Positions 37,169 to 48,150 of a stretch of DNA of 64,000 bases are shown piece by piece; the stretch's first letter is position 1; each line of letters starts with the position of its first letter. The stretch is from Rhodovulum bhavnagarense (GTDB taxonomy: Bacteria > Pseudomonadota > Alphaproteobacteria > Rhodobacterales > Rhodobacteraceae), in contig NZ_SLXU01000001.1 of NCBI RefSeq assembly GCF_004343505.1, forward strand, positions 124,001-188,000, written 5' to 3'. A program made the translations under genes and the position numbers. The notes beneath the pieces were generated by a model. It made no database searches and was not told the DNA's origin. It saw only the letters and a list, made by a program, of their open reading frames with translations.

Positions 37169-37600
37169 TCAGGCCTTTGCGGCTTTCGCGGCCTTCTTGG
37201 TGGACTTGGCGCGCGTCTCTTCCTGCGCGACCTTTCGGCTGGTCTTTGCCGCGCTGCGCCAGCTCATTGCGGCGGCAATCACCAGCGCAAGCACCGCGAT
37301 GCCGCCCCAGATGTTGAAGTCGCTCATTTCCAGCGTCAGCAGGCCGTTATCGACAAGGATATAGCCGGCCAGCGCAAAGATGATGATCAGCAGCAGCACG
37401 CCCAGCTTGCCCAGCGTGCCAAAGAGAACGCCGAAAAGCATCAGGTAGACGATGCCAAGGAACACGCCGAGCCCGATCACGAGCGCCTTTTGCGCATCGT
37501 AATTATCCTGTGCCCAGGTGATGTAGTTGTATTCGGTGGTATTGTAGGTCGCAGCAAGGATGATGAAGGCGATCACCCAGCGAAAGATAAACCCGGACAT
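37169..37600 (-). CDS. DUF6524 family membrane protein
   Basis: An inner-membrane protein of 143 residues with four hydrophobic segments (about 5-20, 40-60, 65-88 and 97-112). The start MSGFIFRWVIAFIILAATYN and the N-terminal conserved PTxYNY-like block fit a small membrane family of unknown function. The C-terminal tail is strongly basic (KKAAKAAKA), placing it on the cytosolic side by the positive-inside rule. It precedes secG on the same strand and is divergent from purA. Confidence 0.72.
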   Translation of the reverse strand: MSGFIFRWVIAFIILAATYNTTEYNYITWAQDNYDAQKALVIGLGVFLGIVYLMLFGVLFGTLGKLGVLLLIIIFALAGYILVDNGLLTLEMSDFNIWGGIAVLALVIAAAMSWRSAAKTSRKVAQEETRAKSTKKAAKAAKA

Positions 37601-37739
37601 ATCGGCTCCTCCGTATGTTTTTCAATGACGAGTCGCGAGAAAGTGTAACGCTCCTTAACGCGGATGCGGCGAAAATGTGGTTTGCCTCATCGTCGCAGGG
37701 TGGGGCGCCGCCCCGATGCCTGCCGCGACCAGTTTTGCC

Positions 37740-37767
37740 TTGCCTCGACGTTGGACCTGTCTATAGA
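37740..37767 (+). promoter_or_regulatory. candidate promoter of purA
   Basis: TTGCCT and TATAGA, 16 bp apart, resemble sigma-70 -35 and -10 elements, ending about 34 bp before the purA ATG. The assignment rests on motif similarity only. Confidence 0.35.
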
Positions 37768-37801
37768 GGCGAGCGTTTGCAGTTCAAAACGAGGAGTGGC
37801 C

Positions 37802-39094
37802 ATGGCCAATGTCGTCGTCGTCGGCGCCCAGTGGGGTGACGAAGGAAAGGGCAAGATCGTCGACTGGCTGTCTGAGCGCGCGGATGTGGTCGCGCGGTTC
37901 CAAGGCGGTCACAATGCCGGCCATACGCTGGTGATCGGCGGCACCGTCTACAAGCTGCACGCGCTGCCCTCGGGCGTGGTGCGCCCCGGCAAGCTCAGCG
38001 TGATCGGCAACGGCATGGTGCTCGATCCCTGGCATGTTCTCAAGGAAATCGAGACGCTGCGCGCGCAGGGGGTCACGATCACCCCCGAGACGTTGATGAT
38101 TGCCGAGAATACCCCCCTGATCCTGCCTTTTCACGGTGAACTCGATCGCGCCCGCGAAAGCCAGACCGCGGTTGCGCGGATCGGTACCACTGGCCGTGGG
38201 ATTGGTCCGGCCTACGAGGACAAGGTCGGCCGCCGGGTAATCCGTGTCGCCGACCTGGGCGACCGCGCGACGCTGGAACTGCGTGTAGATCGCGCGCTGA
38301 TCCACCATAACGCGCTGCGTGCGGGCCTGGGGTTGGACTCCATCGACCGCGATGCGCTGATCGCCGCGCTTGAGGATATCGCCCCCGAGATCCTGAAATA
38401 CGCCGCCCCCGTCTGGAAGGTGCTGAACGAGAAACAGAAAGCGGGTAAACGTATCCTGTTCGAGGGGGCCCAGGGCGCGCTTCTGGACATTGATTTCGGC
38501 ACCTATCCCTTCGTGACCTCGTCGAACGTGATCGCCGGGCAGGCGGCCACGGGGACCGGCCTGGGGCCGGATGCGGTGGATTTCGTGCTGGGCATCGTCA
38601 AGGCCTATACCACGCGGGTCGGCGAGGGGCCGTTCCCGACCGAGTCGCATGATGCGGATGGCGAACGGCTGGGAACCCGCGGGCATGAATTCGGAACCAC
38701 CACGGGCCGCAAGCGCCGCTGCGGCTGGTTCGACGCAGTGCTGGTGCGCCAGACCTGCGCGACCTCGGGCGTCAACGGCATCGCGTTGACCAAGCTCGAC
38801 GTGCTTGACGGTTTCGAGACGCTGAAAATCTGTGTCGGTTACGACCTGGATGGCGAGCGGCTGGATTACCTGCCTACCGCGGCTGACCGCCAGGCGCGGT
38901 GTGTCCCGATCTACGAGGAATTGCCCGGCTGGTCGGAATCGACAGAAGGAGCACGAAGCTGGGCCGACCTGCCCGCGAACGCGATCAAGTATGTCCGCCG
39001 GGTCGAAGAGTTGATCCAATGCCCGGTTGCGCTATTGTCCACCTCGCCCGAGAGGGACGACACCATCCTTGTCACGGACCCGTTTGCAGACTGA
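37802..39094 (+). CDS. purA: adenylosuccinate synthetase
   Basis: Converts IMP and aspartate to adenylosuccinate with GTP, the first committed step to AMP. 430 residues, standard length. [20 protein letters not shown] (catalytic Asp13) and [11 protein letters not shown] (His41) form the IMP/GTP site; [18 protein letters not shown] and the late [12 protein letters not shown] complete the fold. ATG 37802 begins the invariant N-terminus; an upstream frame from 37664 is not conserved. Its stop overlaps the next start (TGATG). Confidence 0.97.
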   Translation: MANVVVVGAQWGDEGKGKIVDWLSERADVVARFQGGHNAGHTLVIGGTVYKLHALPSGVVRPGKLSVIGNGMVLDPWHVLKEIETLRAQGVTITPETLMIAENTPLILPFHGELDRARESQTAVARIGTTGRGIGPAYEDKVGRRVIRVADLGDRATLELRVDRALIHHNALRAGLGLDSIDRDALIAALEDIAPEILKYAAPVWKVLNEKQKAGKRILFEGAQGALLDIDFGTYPFVTSSNVIAGQAATGTGLGPDAVDFVLGIVKAYTTRVGEGPFPTESHDADGERLGTRGHEFGTTTGRKRRCGWFDAVLVRQTCATSGVNGIALTKLDVLDGFETLKICVGYDLDGERLDYLPTAADRQARCVPIYEELPGWSESTEGARSWADLPANAIKYVRRVEELIQCPVALLSTSPERDDTILVTDPFAD

Positions 39095-39345
39095 TGGCGC
39101 TATCTTACAAAGCTCGCCGCCGCTGGGCGCTGGTCATCCTGTTGATCGGCCTGCCTGCCTATATCGTGGTCGCGATCACGATCATGAACCTGCTGGATCG
39201 TCCGCCTTTCCTGGTCGAGTTGCTGGTTTATGTCGCTCTTGGCATCGTCTGGGCATTGCCGTTCAAGTTCGTCTTCAGAGGGATCGGCCAGGCCGATCCC
39301 GATGCCGTCCCCGGACAAGACGAAAACCCATCTGACAAGAGGTGA
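39094..39345 (+). CDS. DUF2842 family small membrane protein
   Basis: An 83-residue protein with two hydrophobic helices (about 12-34 and 42-60) and an Arg/Lys-rich N-terminus (SYKARRRWALV). The ending block LGIVWALPFKFVFRGIGQADP is the DUF2842 signature, a family restricted to alphaproteobacteria and of unknown role. Its ATG overlaps the purA stop by one base, so translation is coupled to purA. A perfect hairpin follows at once. Confidence 0.85.
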   Translation: MALSYKARRRWALVILLIGLPAYIVVAITIMNLLDRPPFLVELLVYVALGIVWALPFKFVFRGIGQADPDAVPGQDENPSDKR

Positions 39346-39346
39346 A

Positions 39347-39375
39347 CGGCCGGGCGTTGCGCCCGGCCGGTTTGA
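39347..39375 (+). terminator. rho-independent terminator of purA-DUF2842
   Basis: A perfect 10-bp stem (CGGCCGGGCG / CGCCCGGCCG) with a TTG loop is followed by GTTTGAT. It starts 1 bp after the DUF2842 stop. Confidence 0.7.
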
Positions 39376-39399
39376 TCGTGATCGATCATGCCGTCCCGT

Positions 39400-41490
<2,091 letters not shown>

Positions 41491-41618
41491 CTTCTGCTCG
41501 CTTTCTCCCCGCACCTTCCACCAATTGTTTACCATATAGGAGGCTGTGAAATTGAACAGAAAGGGGAATTTTGAAGGATTTTTCAGTGTTCGGATTGTGA
41601 TCGGACAGCGATTGGCCC

Positions 41619-42279
41619 ATGCATGACGTCATGCTGACACGAATTCTGCAAAGTTCTGACAATATTACGATTATCGGTGGGGGCACGGTTTCCGCGCCGC
41701 TATTGTCCGAGGCGCTGAGGTTTGCCCCGATGCTGGTGGCGGCCGATGGAGGGGCCGATACGATTCTGGCCCATGGTCACATGCCGCGGGCGGTTGTCGG
41801 AGATTTCGATTCGATCTCTGATCGGGCCCGAGTGGCGATTCCAGCCGACCGCCAACATCGCGTCGCCGAGCAGGAGAGCACCGATTTCGAGAAAACTCTG
41901 CGCGCGATCTCAGCCCCACTGATCCTCGGGCTTGGCTTTCTCGGGCCCCGGATCGACCACCAGCTTGCTGCTCTCAATACATTGGTGCGATACCCGCAAA
42001 AGCGTTGCATTCTGCTGGGCCCTGACGATCTGTGCTTTGCCTGCCCTGCCGATTTGCGCCTTGACCTGCCCATCGGCACGCGCCTGTCGCTTTTCCCGAT
42101 GACCGAGACCACCGGGGTCAGTGCCGGCCTGCGCTGGCCGATCGAGGGGCTGACATTTGCCCCCGATCGGCGTGTCGGCACCTCTAACCGGGTCACGGGG
42201 CCTGTCAGGCTGTGCATGGATGGTCCGGGGATGGTGGTGATCCTGCCGCATGATCAATTGCACGCGGCGATTACGGGGC

Positions 42280-42308
<29 letters not shown>
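41619..42308 (+). CDS. thiamine pyrophosphokinase (thiamine diphosphokinase)
   Basis: Converts thiamine to thiamine diphosphate with ATP. 229 residues. FAPMLVAADGGADTILAHG and AVVGDFDSI carry the DGGAD and GDFDS motifs that bind magnesium and the pyrophosphate. Later LGFLGPRIDHQLAAL has the family's G-x-R-x-D-H block. An ATG at 41631 is an alternative start. It is divergent from the low-complexity gene; its end overlaps the convergent DMT transporter gene by 29 bp. Confidence 0.88.
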
Positions 42309-43711
<1,403 letters not shown>

Positions 43712-43761
43712 TTCGCCCTGCGCCCGTGAGCGGCACCCGTTGGGCGGCGGGGTCCTGACTG

Positions 43762-43794
43762 ACAACACCCGCCGCTGGACGCGGCGGGTGTTGT
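43762..43794. terminator. bidirectional terminator between ferredoxin and the repeat-protein gene
   Basis: A perfect 14-bp stem (ACAACACCCGCCGC / GCGGCGGGTGTTGT) with a TGGAC loop sits between the convergent stops at 43711 and 43817. T-rich ends occur on both strands (TTGTT), so it can serve both genes. Confidence 0.75.
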
Positions 43795-43816
43795 TCAAGC
43801 CGGCGGTGCGGCTGGA

Positions 43817-44182
43817 TTACTTTTCCACTTCGCCCGTCATGATCTGACGCAGGAATTTGCTAAAGCCGCCATTCCCGTTGGATTTGCCTCCGCTGGTTTC
43901 ACCCAGTTCGGTGTCGAACATGGTGGCCTTGTCGCTGAGCAGCGGCCAGTTCATGCGGGACGAAAACGGGGTGGGCGTGCTGGTCATCAACTCGACATGG
44001 CCTTCGCCGATACCGCCCAAAAGGGGCCAGTTCATCCGCGAGGACAGCGGGGTCGGGTCCTCGGTCTTGAGTTCGAGATTCGACTTCCGGCTGCTGAGCA
44101 GCGGCCAGTTCATCATTTTCGAGAACGGCGTCGGGTCGCTGGTGAGTTTCGCGGGCCCTTCGGGATTGGTATTGTCAGTCAT
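43817..44182 (-). CDS. novel protein with three PTP-x-S-x-x-MNWPLL repeats
   Basis: A protein of 121 residues preceded by a good AGGTGG ribosome-binding site. Three near-identical cores, DPTPFSKMMNWPLL (16-29), DPTPLSSRMNWPLL (42-55) and TPTPFSSRMNWPLL (69-82), recur every 26-27 residues. A Gly/Ser/Asn-rich hinge (about 97-107) leads to a basic/acidic C-terminal segment FSKFLRQIMTGEVEK. No signal peptide, Cys or membrane helix. I know no family with this motif. The repeats look like an array of short linear motifs that could bind one partner several times. No modification enzymes are next to it, so a peptide-precursor role is not supported. It is divergent from a small membrane-protein gene. 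Confidence 0.75.
   Translation of the reverse strand: MTDNTNPEGPAKLTSDPTPFSKMMNWPLLSSRKSNLELKTEDPTPLSSRMNWPLLGGIGEGHVELMTSTPTPFSSRMNWPLLSDKATMFDTELGETSGGKSNGNGGFSKFLRQIMTGEVEK
43935..44113. repeat. internal DNA repeats in the MNWPLL-repeat gene
   Basis: The 20-base string CTGAGCAGCGGCCAGTTCAT occurs at 43935-43954 and again at 44094-44113; a related copy lies near 44020. They encode the MNWPLLS cores of repeats 3 and 1. The DNA identity between outer copies is higher than needed to encode the same residues, pointing to recent duplication or gene conversion. Confidence 0.75.
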
Positions 44183-44413
44183 GATCCACCTAACTTTGAT
44201 CCGGTCCACCAAAAGAAGATTGGCTTCGACCGCAGGATGGGCTTATCGGCCTGCGTTGGGCAAGGTGATTTTTCGCCGCGTCCGGGATTCGCGTCTTGAC
44301 GGCGGAACCATTGCCTGCGCGATACGCAGTTTACGCCACGACCGTGCGAAATTCGAGTCGTCTCAGCCTTGCGCGGCGCCCGACCGCGCGTTCCCGCCGA
44401 CAAGGAGATCCTC

Positions 44414-44908
44414 ATGCCCGAACCCCTAGCCGTGCTGCGTATCTCACCGGTGCGCCGGTTCGCCGGTCTGGTCATGCTGGCACTGCTGGCGGGCTTGATG
44501 CTTTATGTGGCCGCGCTTCGACCGCCGGATATGCTGGGCTGGCGGGTTTTTCTGCTGGCGCTTGGCGGGGCTGTCCTGGCATTGACCGAGGCGATGCGTC
44601 GCGCAACGCTGGGGTCGCTTTGCCTGACGCGGGCGGGGCTTTTCGACGGCGAGGGGCGTCAACTCGCCGCGCTGGACGATATCCGCGCGATATCCCGGGG
44701 GCTTTTCGCGATCAAGCCATCGAACGGCTTCACCCTGTTGCTGTCCAGCCCGGGCCCGCGGGCCTGGGCGCCGGGGCTGTGGTGGCGGCTGGGCAGGCGG
44801 CTGGGTGTGGGGGGCGTGACCTCTGCCGCGCAGGCCCGCGCGATGGCCGAGATCTTGTCCGCGCTACTGGCCGAACGTGATGCCCGGCGCGATAACGACC
44901 GTGGATGA
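44414..44908 (+). CDS. small membrane protein of unknown function
   Basis: A protein of 164 residues starting MPEPLAVLRISPVRRFAGLV after an AAGGAGA ribosome-binding site. Two hydrophobic helices (about 15-33 and 40-58) are followed by a soluble region of about 100 residues with beta-type pattern (LCLTRAGLFDGEGRQLAALD and FTLLLSSPGPRAWAPG) resembling a bacterial PH-like domain, which is a guess. It is convergent with the pseudopilin-like gene at 44918 (9 bp between stops). Confidence 0.7.
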   Translation: MPEPLAVLRISPVRRFAGLVMLALLAGLMLYVAALRPPDMLGWRVFLLALGGAVLALTEAMRRATLGSLCLTRAGLFDGEGRQLAALDDIRAISRGLFAIKPSNGFTLLLSSPGPRAWAPGLWWRLGRRLGVGGVTSAAQARAMAEILSALLAERDARRDNDRG

Positions 44909-44917
44909 GCCCGGCCT

Positions 44918-45505
44918 TTACGCACCGTCATCCCATTCCAGGAAACTGTCGAACCGCAGCCGCGTGATGACCCTTGTTTCCATGTTGATCGTGTCGGACA
45001 GGCCCACATTGAACAGCGGGACGAAATCGAAATAGGTTTCGACCATGATCTGGCGGTCGGCCTTCATCGCAAGCGGGATCTTGTCGAGGTAATCGCTGTT
45101 CAGGTCGGCCGCGGTCAGTTTGGGGTGGGCGCTCGACGTGCTATGAGACCAGTCGAGGTTGAGCTTGCGTTCGGGATCGTCTGCCGCGCAATGGTCTTCG
45201 CAATAGACCATGCTGACCCGGATCGCGGCGCTTGCATCGTCGGCCGCGGTCAGGAACTCGAAGACATCGTCCATCCCCTCGATATAGGCAGGGCCGATCT
45301 TTGTGCCGATTTCGCGGCTCATCAGGTCGGACAGGGTGTAGGCAGCCTTCTGGTTGACCACGCGCATGTAATAACCGTCGAAGAAGACCAGGCTCATACC
45401 CACCCACGCCATCAACAGCGGCAGCACGATCACCAGTTCGGCTGACATCGACCCGTGGACGGAAGATGCGAAGTGGCGCAGACGGGCGGCAATGATGCGG
45501 ATCAT
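44918..45505 (-). CDS. TadE/TadF-like pilus assembly protein
   Basis: A pseudopilin-like protein of 195 residues with one N-terminal helix (SAELVIVLPLLMAWVGMSLV) after a short basic segment, the usual TadE/TadF layout with a Glu just inside the helix. The remaining 150 residues are predicted extracytoplasmic. It is the last gene of a three-gene minus-strand operon, 4 bp after the preceding stop. It probably takes part in assembly of Tad/Flp pili; the main tad genes are not in the window. Confidence 0.82.
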   Translation of the reverse strand: MIRIIAARLRHFASSVHGSMSAELVIVLPLLMAWVGMSLVFFDGYYMRVVNQKAAYTLSDLMSREIGTKIGPAYIEGMDDVFEFLTAADDASAAIRVSMVYCEDHCAADDPERKLNLDWSHSTSSAHPKLTAADLNSDYLDKIPLAMKADRQIMVETYFDFVPLFNVGLSDTINMETRVITRLRFDSFLEWDDGA

Positions 45506-45509
45506 CGGC

Positions 45510-46070
45510 CTAACCTCCCGAACCGGGCTCGTTCACGAAGAACGAGGTGGATGTGAGGTAAAATCCGTCTTGCGGGGCCTGGTCCAGTTTCAGCCCGAGG
45601 CCGACGCCGGGAAAGAACGGATCGACCGTCAGGCAGGCGCGCACCATCATCAGCCCGTTATCGGGCCCCTGGTTGAAAGTCGTGACCGGCAGGATCGTCT
45701 CGGTCCGGTCCACGCATTCGGGCGGTTCGCTCGGCAGGTTCCATGTGGTCTTGGAAATCGGCACCATTTCTATGGCAAGGGTGTTTTCGCAATCGTAAAG
45801 GAACGCGGCCTGCTTGCAGACGATTGCCTTGAACTCGTCATGCTGGATATCGGGCCAAGTTCCAAGACGCAGGCCCCGCATCGAGATATCCATCGCGCGG
45901 TCCAGCAGGAACTGGCGGGCCATGATGATCGAGGTCTCGAAAGACATCAGCATCACCGACACCACCAACGGGAACAGGATCACGAATTCGATCGTGGCGG
46001 TGCCTGTCTCGGCCCGTGCCCACCGCTCAAGACGGGCCCTCAAGCGCGTGATCGGGGCAACGCGGGTCAC
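45510..46070 (-). CDS. TadE-like pilus assembly protein
   Basis: A protein of 186 residues starting at GTG 46070, whose GTGA overlaps the stop of the upstream VWA gene. After a basic segment (RLRARLERWARAETG), the helix TATIEFVILFPLVVSVMLMS has the TadE-type Glu near its start. The extracytoplasmic part has several Cys that could pair (VCKQAAFLYDC). It lies between the VWA/TadG-like gene and a second TadE/F-like gene. A longer frame upstream lies inside the VWA gene and is not used. Confidence 0.83.
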   Translation of the reverse strand: MTRVAPITRLRARLERWARAETGTATIEFVILFPLVVSVMLMSFETSIIMARQFLLDRAMDISMRGLRLGTWPDIQHDEFKAIVCKQAAFLYDCENTLAIEMVPISKTTWNLPSEPPECVDRTETILPVTTFNQGPDNGLMMVRACLTVDPFFPGVGLGLKLDQAPQDGFYLTSTSFFVNEPGSGG

Positions 46071-47872
46071 TGTGTCAGCCTCAGCTTGTTGATTGAGGTC
46101 GCAATGGCGGCAAAGACCTCGGACAGGTCCGCGCCATTGGCCGCGAAATAGTTGTTGGTATTCGAGGCGCAGGCCTTCATCACTTGCTCTGCGTCGGAGC
46201 CGGGCGAGACTTCGAACCCGATCGAATAGATCAGAATGCCCTGTTCCTTGGCGGCGGTGCAGATGTTTTTCAGGCGCGTGTTCTTGACCACGTTGTCGTG
46301 GCTTTTCACCGGATCGGACAGGAAATCGAACGTCTCGTACCAGTAGGTCGTGAATTTGGCCCAGACCTGAGGATAGGACATCTGGTAGGGTTCGCCGATG
46401 ACAGCGTAATCGCAAACCTCGACGGTCTGGTATTTGCACCATCCCCACCAGGTGCAGACTTTCTTGGTTTCGTAATGGCAGTCGGTTTTGACAGGGTCTC
46501 CGGCATAGGGTTCGTCCTGCCAGCCGTTTTTGACCTTCTGGTGGTTAGAGTTCACGTAAAGATACTTGTCCTCGGCTTCGCTGTAGACCGAGTAGACGTC
46601 GGCGCCGTCCTTCATGCCGCCATTGCCGTCCGGCACCTTGTAATGCCAGATTTCCGAGGGACCGTCGCGATACTCGTCCAGCAGGTAGTGCTGATCGGTG
46701 TTCTGGCCGTCGGTCATCAGGACGATGACCTTCATGTTGTAATCTTGGTCGTAGTCATACGGTCGCCCGACAAAGACCTTGTCCACCATCGCCGTGGTCT
46801 CGCCCGGCGGGATCTTGCTGGTCAGCCCGGTCACCACCTCGCGCGTGCCGGGATCAAGAAGGGCAAGGCCCCATTTCACCCCAAGGTCGATCGAGGTGTT
46901 TCCTGCCGCCTGCAAGGCATCGAGGGCGGCGTAGACCTCAAGGTGGCTATCCATGAAGGGTTTGATCTCGCGCCAGCTTTCGCGCTTGCAGGTCCAGTCC
47001 TGCGCGGGCGGGTGATAATCGTTATAGTAGGACTTGGTGGTCCAGGGGTCAAAATGACTGGTCCGACTGAGTTCCAGCAGGGTAGACAGGGACGGGGTGC
47101 TGAAATCGGCCTCGTCGAAATCGACGCAATGCGATGACTCGTGTTCGTCGGTGACATTATAGGCGCTCAGCAGCGTGGGGCCGACATTCACCTGTTCCGA
47201 GTAGGGCACGATGCTGATCGAGACCTTGCCGTGTTCGGTCGTGCAGGCCGTGCCGGAGCTGGGTTCCGCGGACTGGTTGCACTGCATGTAATAGACGAAT
47301 TCCTTTGCGGCCTTGCGCAGTTCCTCGATCTTCTTGGTGCTTGTATGGGTCGATTTCCAATCCATGGAGCCCGACACGTCCAGCACCATCGAGATTTCCA
47401 GATCGGTGATCCCCTCTTCGGCCGTGCCTGCGGCCGCGGCGGTCAGCGTGTCGATATTGACCAGCTTGAGCAGGAGCGTGTCGAGCTCGGCCTCGGCGGT
47501 CGCCGTCACGCGGCGATAACTGAGCGTTCCCGACGCCTTGTTCTCGACGACAGTGATCTTGTCGGCGCTGACATAGTCGCCCAGCCCGGCCTTGTCGAAA
47601 TAGTCCAGAACCACCTTCTTGGCGTCCAGCTCGTTGCCGAGCCCGGTCGCCGCCAGAACCGCGCGGTCAAGCGTCGATTGCAACTGGGTGCGGGTCATTT
47701 CGAACCGCATGAAATCGATCGCGATCCCCGCCATGGCAAGCATCCCGACGAACATGAACAGCGAAAAGATCAGTATTCCGCCTTCCTCGTTCCGGCGGAA
47801 ACGGATCAGCCGGCGTGCTGTCCGGCCCGGCAGGAGGCGGACATTCCGGGTGCGGCATGACGATTTTGGCAT
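46067..47872 (-). CDS. TadG-like protein with a von Willebrand factor A domain
   Basis: A 601-residue protein. The N-terminal FRRNEEGGILIFSLFMFVGM is the TadG/TadE-type helix with a Glu before it. A VWA domain follows with the metal-ion MIDAS motif in EISMVLDVSGSMDWKS (D-x-S-x-S) and the later VIVLMTDGQNTD. About 160 residues are Tyr- and Cys-rich between the VWA strands (HYETKKVCTWWGWCKY). It belongs with the two following pseudopilin-like genes, with overlap or a 4-bp gap. ATG 47872 follows a GGAGAAGGAAC site; the frame extends to 47899. Confidence 0.87.
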   Translation of the reverse strand: MPKSSCRTRNVRLLPGRTARRLIRFRRNEEGGILIFSLFMFVGMLAMAGIAIDFMRFEMTRTQLQSTLDRAVLAATGLGNELDAKKVVLDYFDKAGLGDYVSADKITVVENKASGTLSYRRVTATAEAELDTLLLKLVNIDTLTAAAAGTAEEGITDLEISMVLDVSGSMDWKSTHTSTKKIEELRKAAKEFVYYMQCNQSAEPSSGTACTTEHGKVSISIVPYSEQVNVGPTLLSAYNVTDEHESSHCVDFDEADFSTPSLSTLLELSRTSHFDPWTTKSYYNDYHPPAQDWTCKRESWREIKPFMDSHLEVYAALDALQAAGNTSIDLGVKWGLALLDPGTREVVTGLTSKIPPGETTAMVDKVFVGRPYDYDQDYNMKVIVLMTDGQNTDQHYLLDEYRDGPSEIWHYKVPDGNGGMKDGADVYSVYSEAEDKYLYVNSNHQKVKNGWQDEPYAGDPVKTDCHYETKKVCTWWGWCKYQTVEVCDYAVIGEPYQMSYPQVWAKFTTYWYETFDFLSDPVKSHDNVVKNTRLKNICTAAKEQGILIYSIGFEVSPGSDAEQVMKACASNTNNYFAANGADLSEVFAAIATSINKLRLTQ

Positions 47873-48030
47873 CTCGTTGTTCCTTCTCCGGGTCGGCAAC
47901 GCAGGGGGGATGCGCAGACTCCGCGTTCGCAGATTTGGCGCGCGGGGTATGGCGAAATTGGGGCGAATTCAGGGGTTTTTATATGAAATTGCGGACGTTT
48001 GGTCCGTACCGCGCCTGTATCGGGGGTATT

Positions 48031-48050
48031 GTTGTCGTCGTGACGACAAC
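48031..48050. promoter_or_regulatory. perfect palindrome upstream of dnaG (unknown operator)
   Basis: GTTGTCGTC and GACGACAAC arms (9 bp each) flank a GT centre, in the 278-bp divergent region between the TadG-like gene and dnaG, about 100 bp before the dnaG ATG. No known regulator consensus fits. The rest of that region is somewhat AT-rich around 47960-48000. Confidence 0.45.
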
Positions 48051-48150
48051 CGTGCGATGGGGGGAAATGGTGCCACCGAGGCCGGGCAAGGCGCGGCATC
48101 GTTGTGTCTGACCTCTCGACTTGGCGGCCTGCCGCACCGATATTGTCGGC

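Noticed and set aside
43817-44182. Repeat protein as a multi-core RiPP precursor
   Set aside because: No cyclase, dehydratase, protease or radical-SAM gene adjoins it, the cores lack Cys, and no leader-type cleavage motif is visible.
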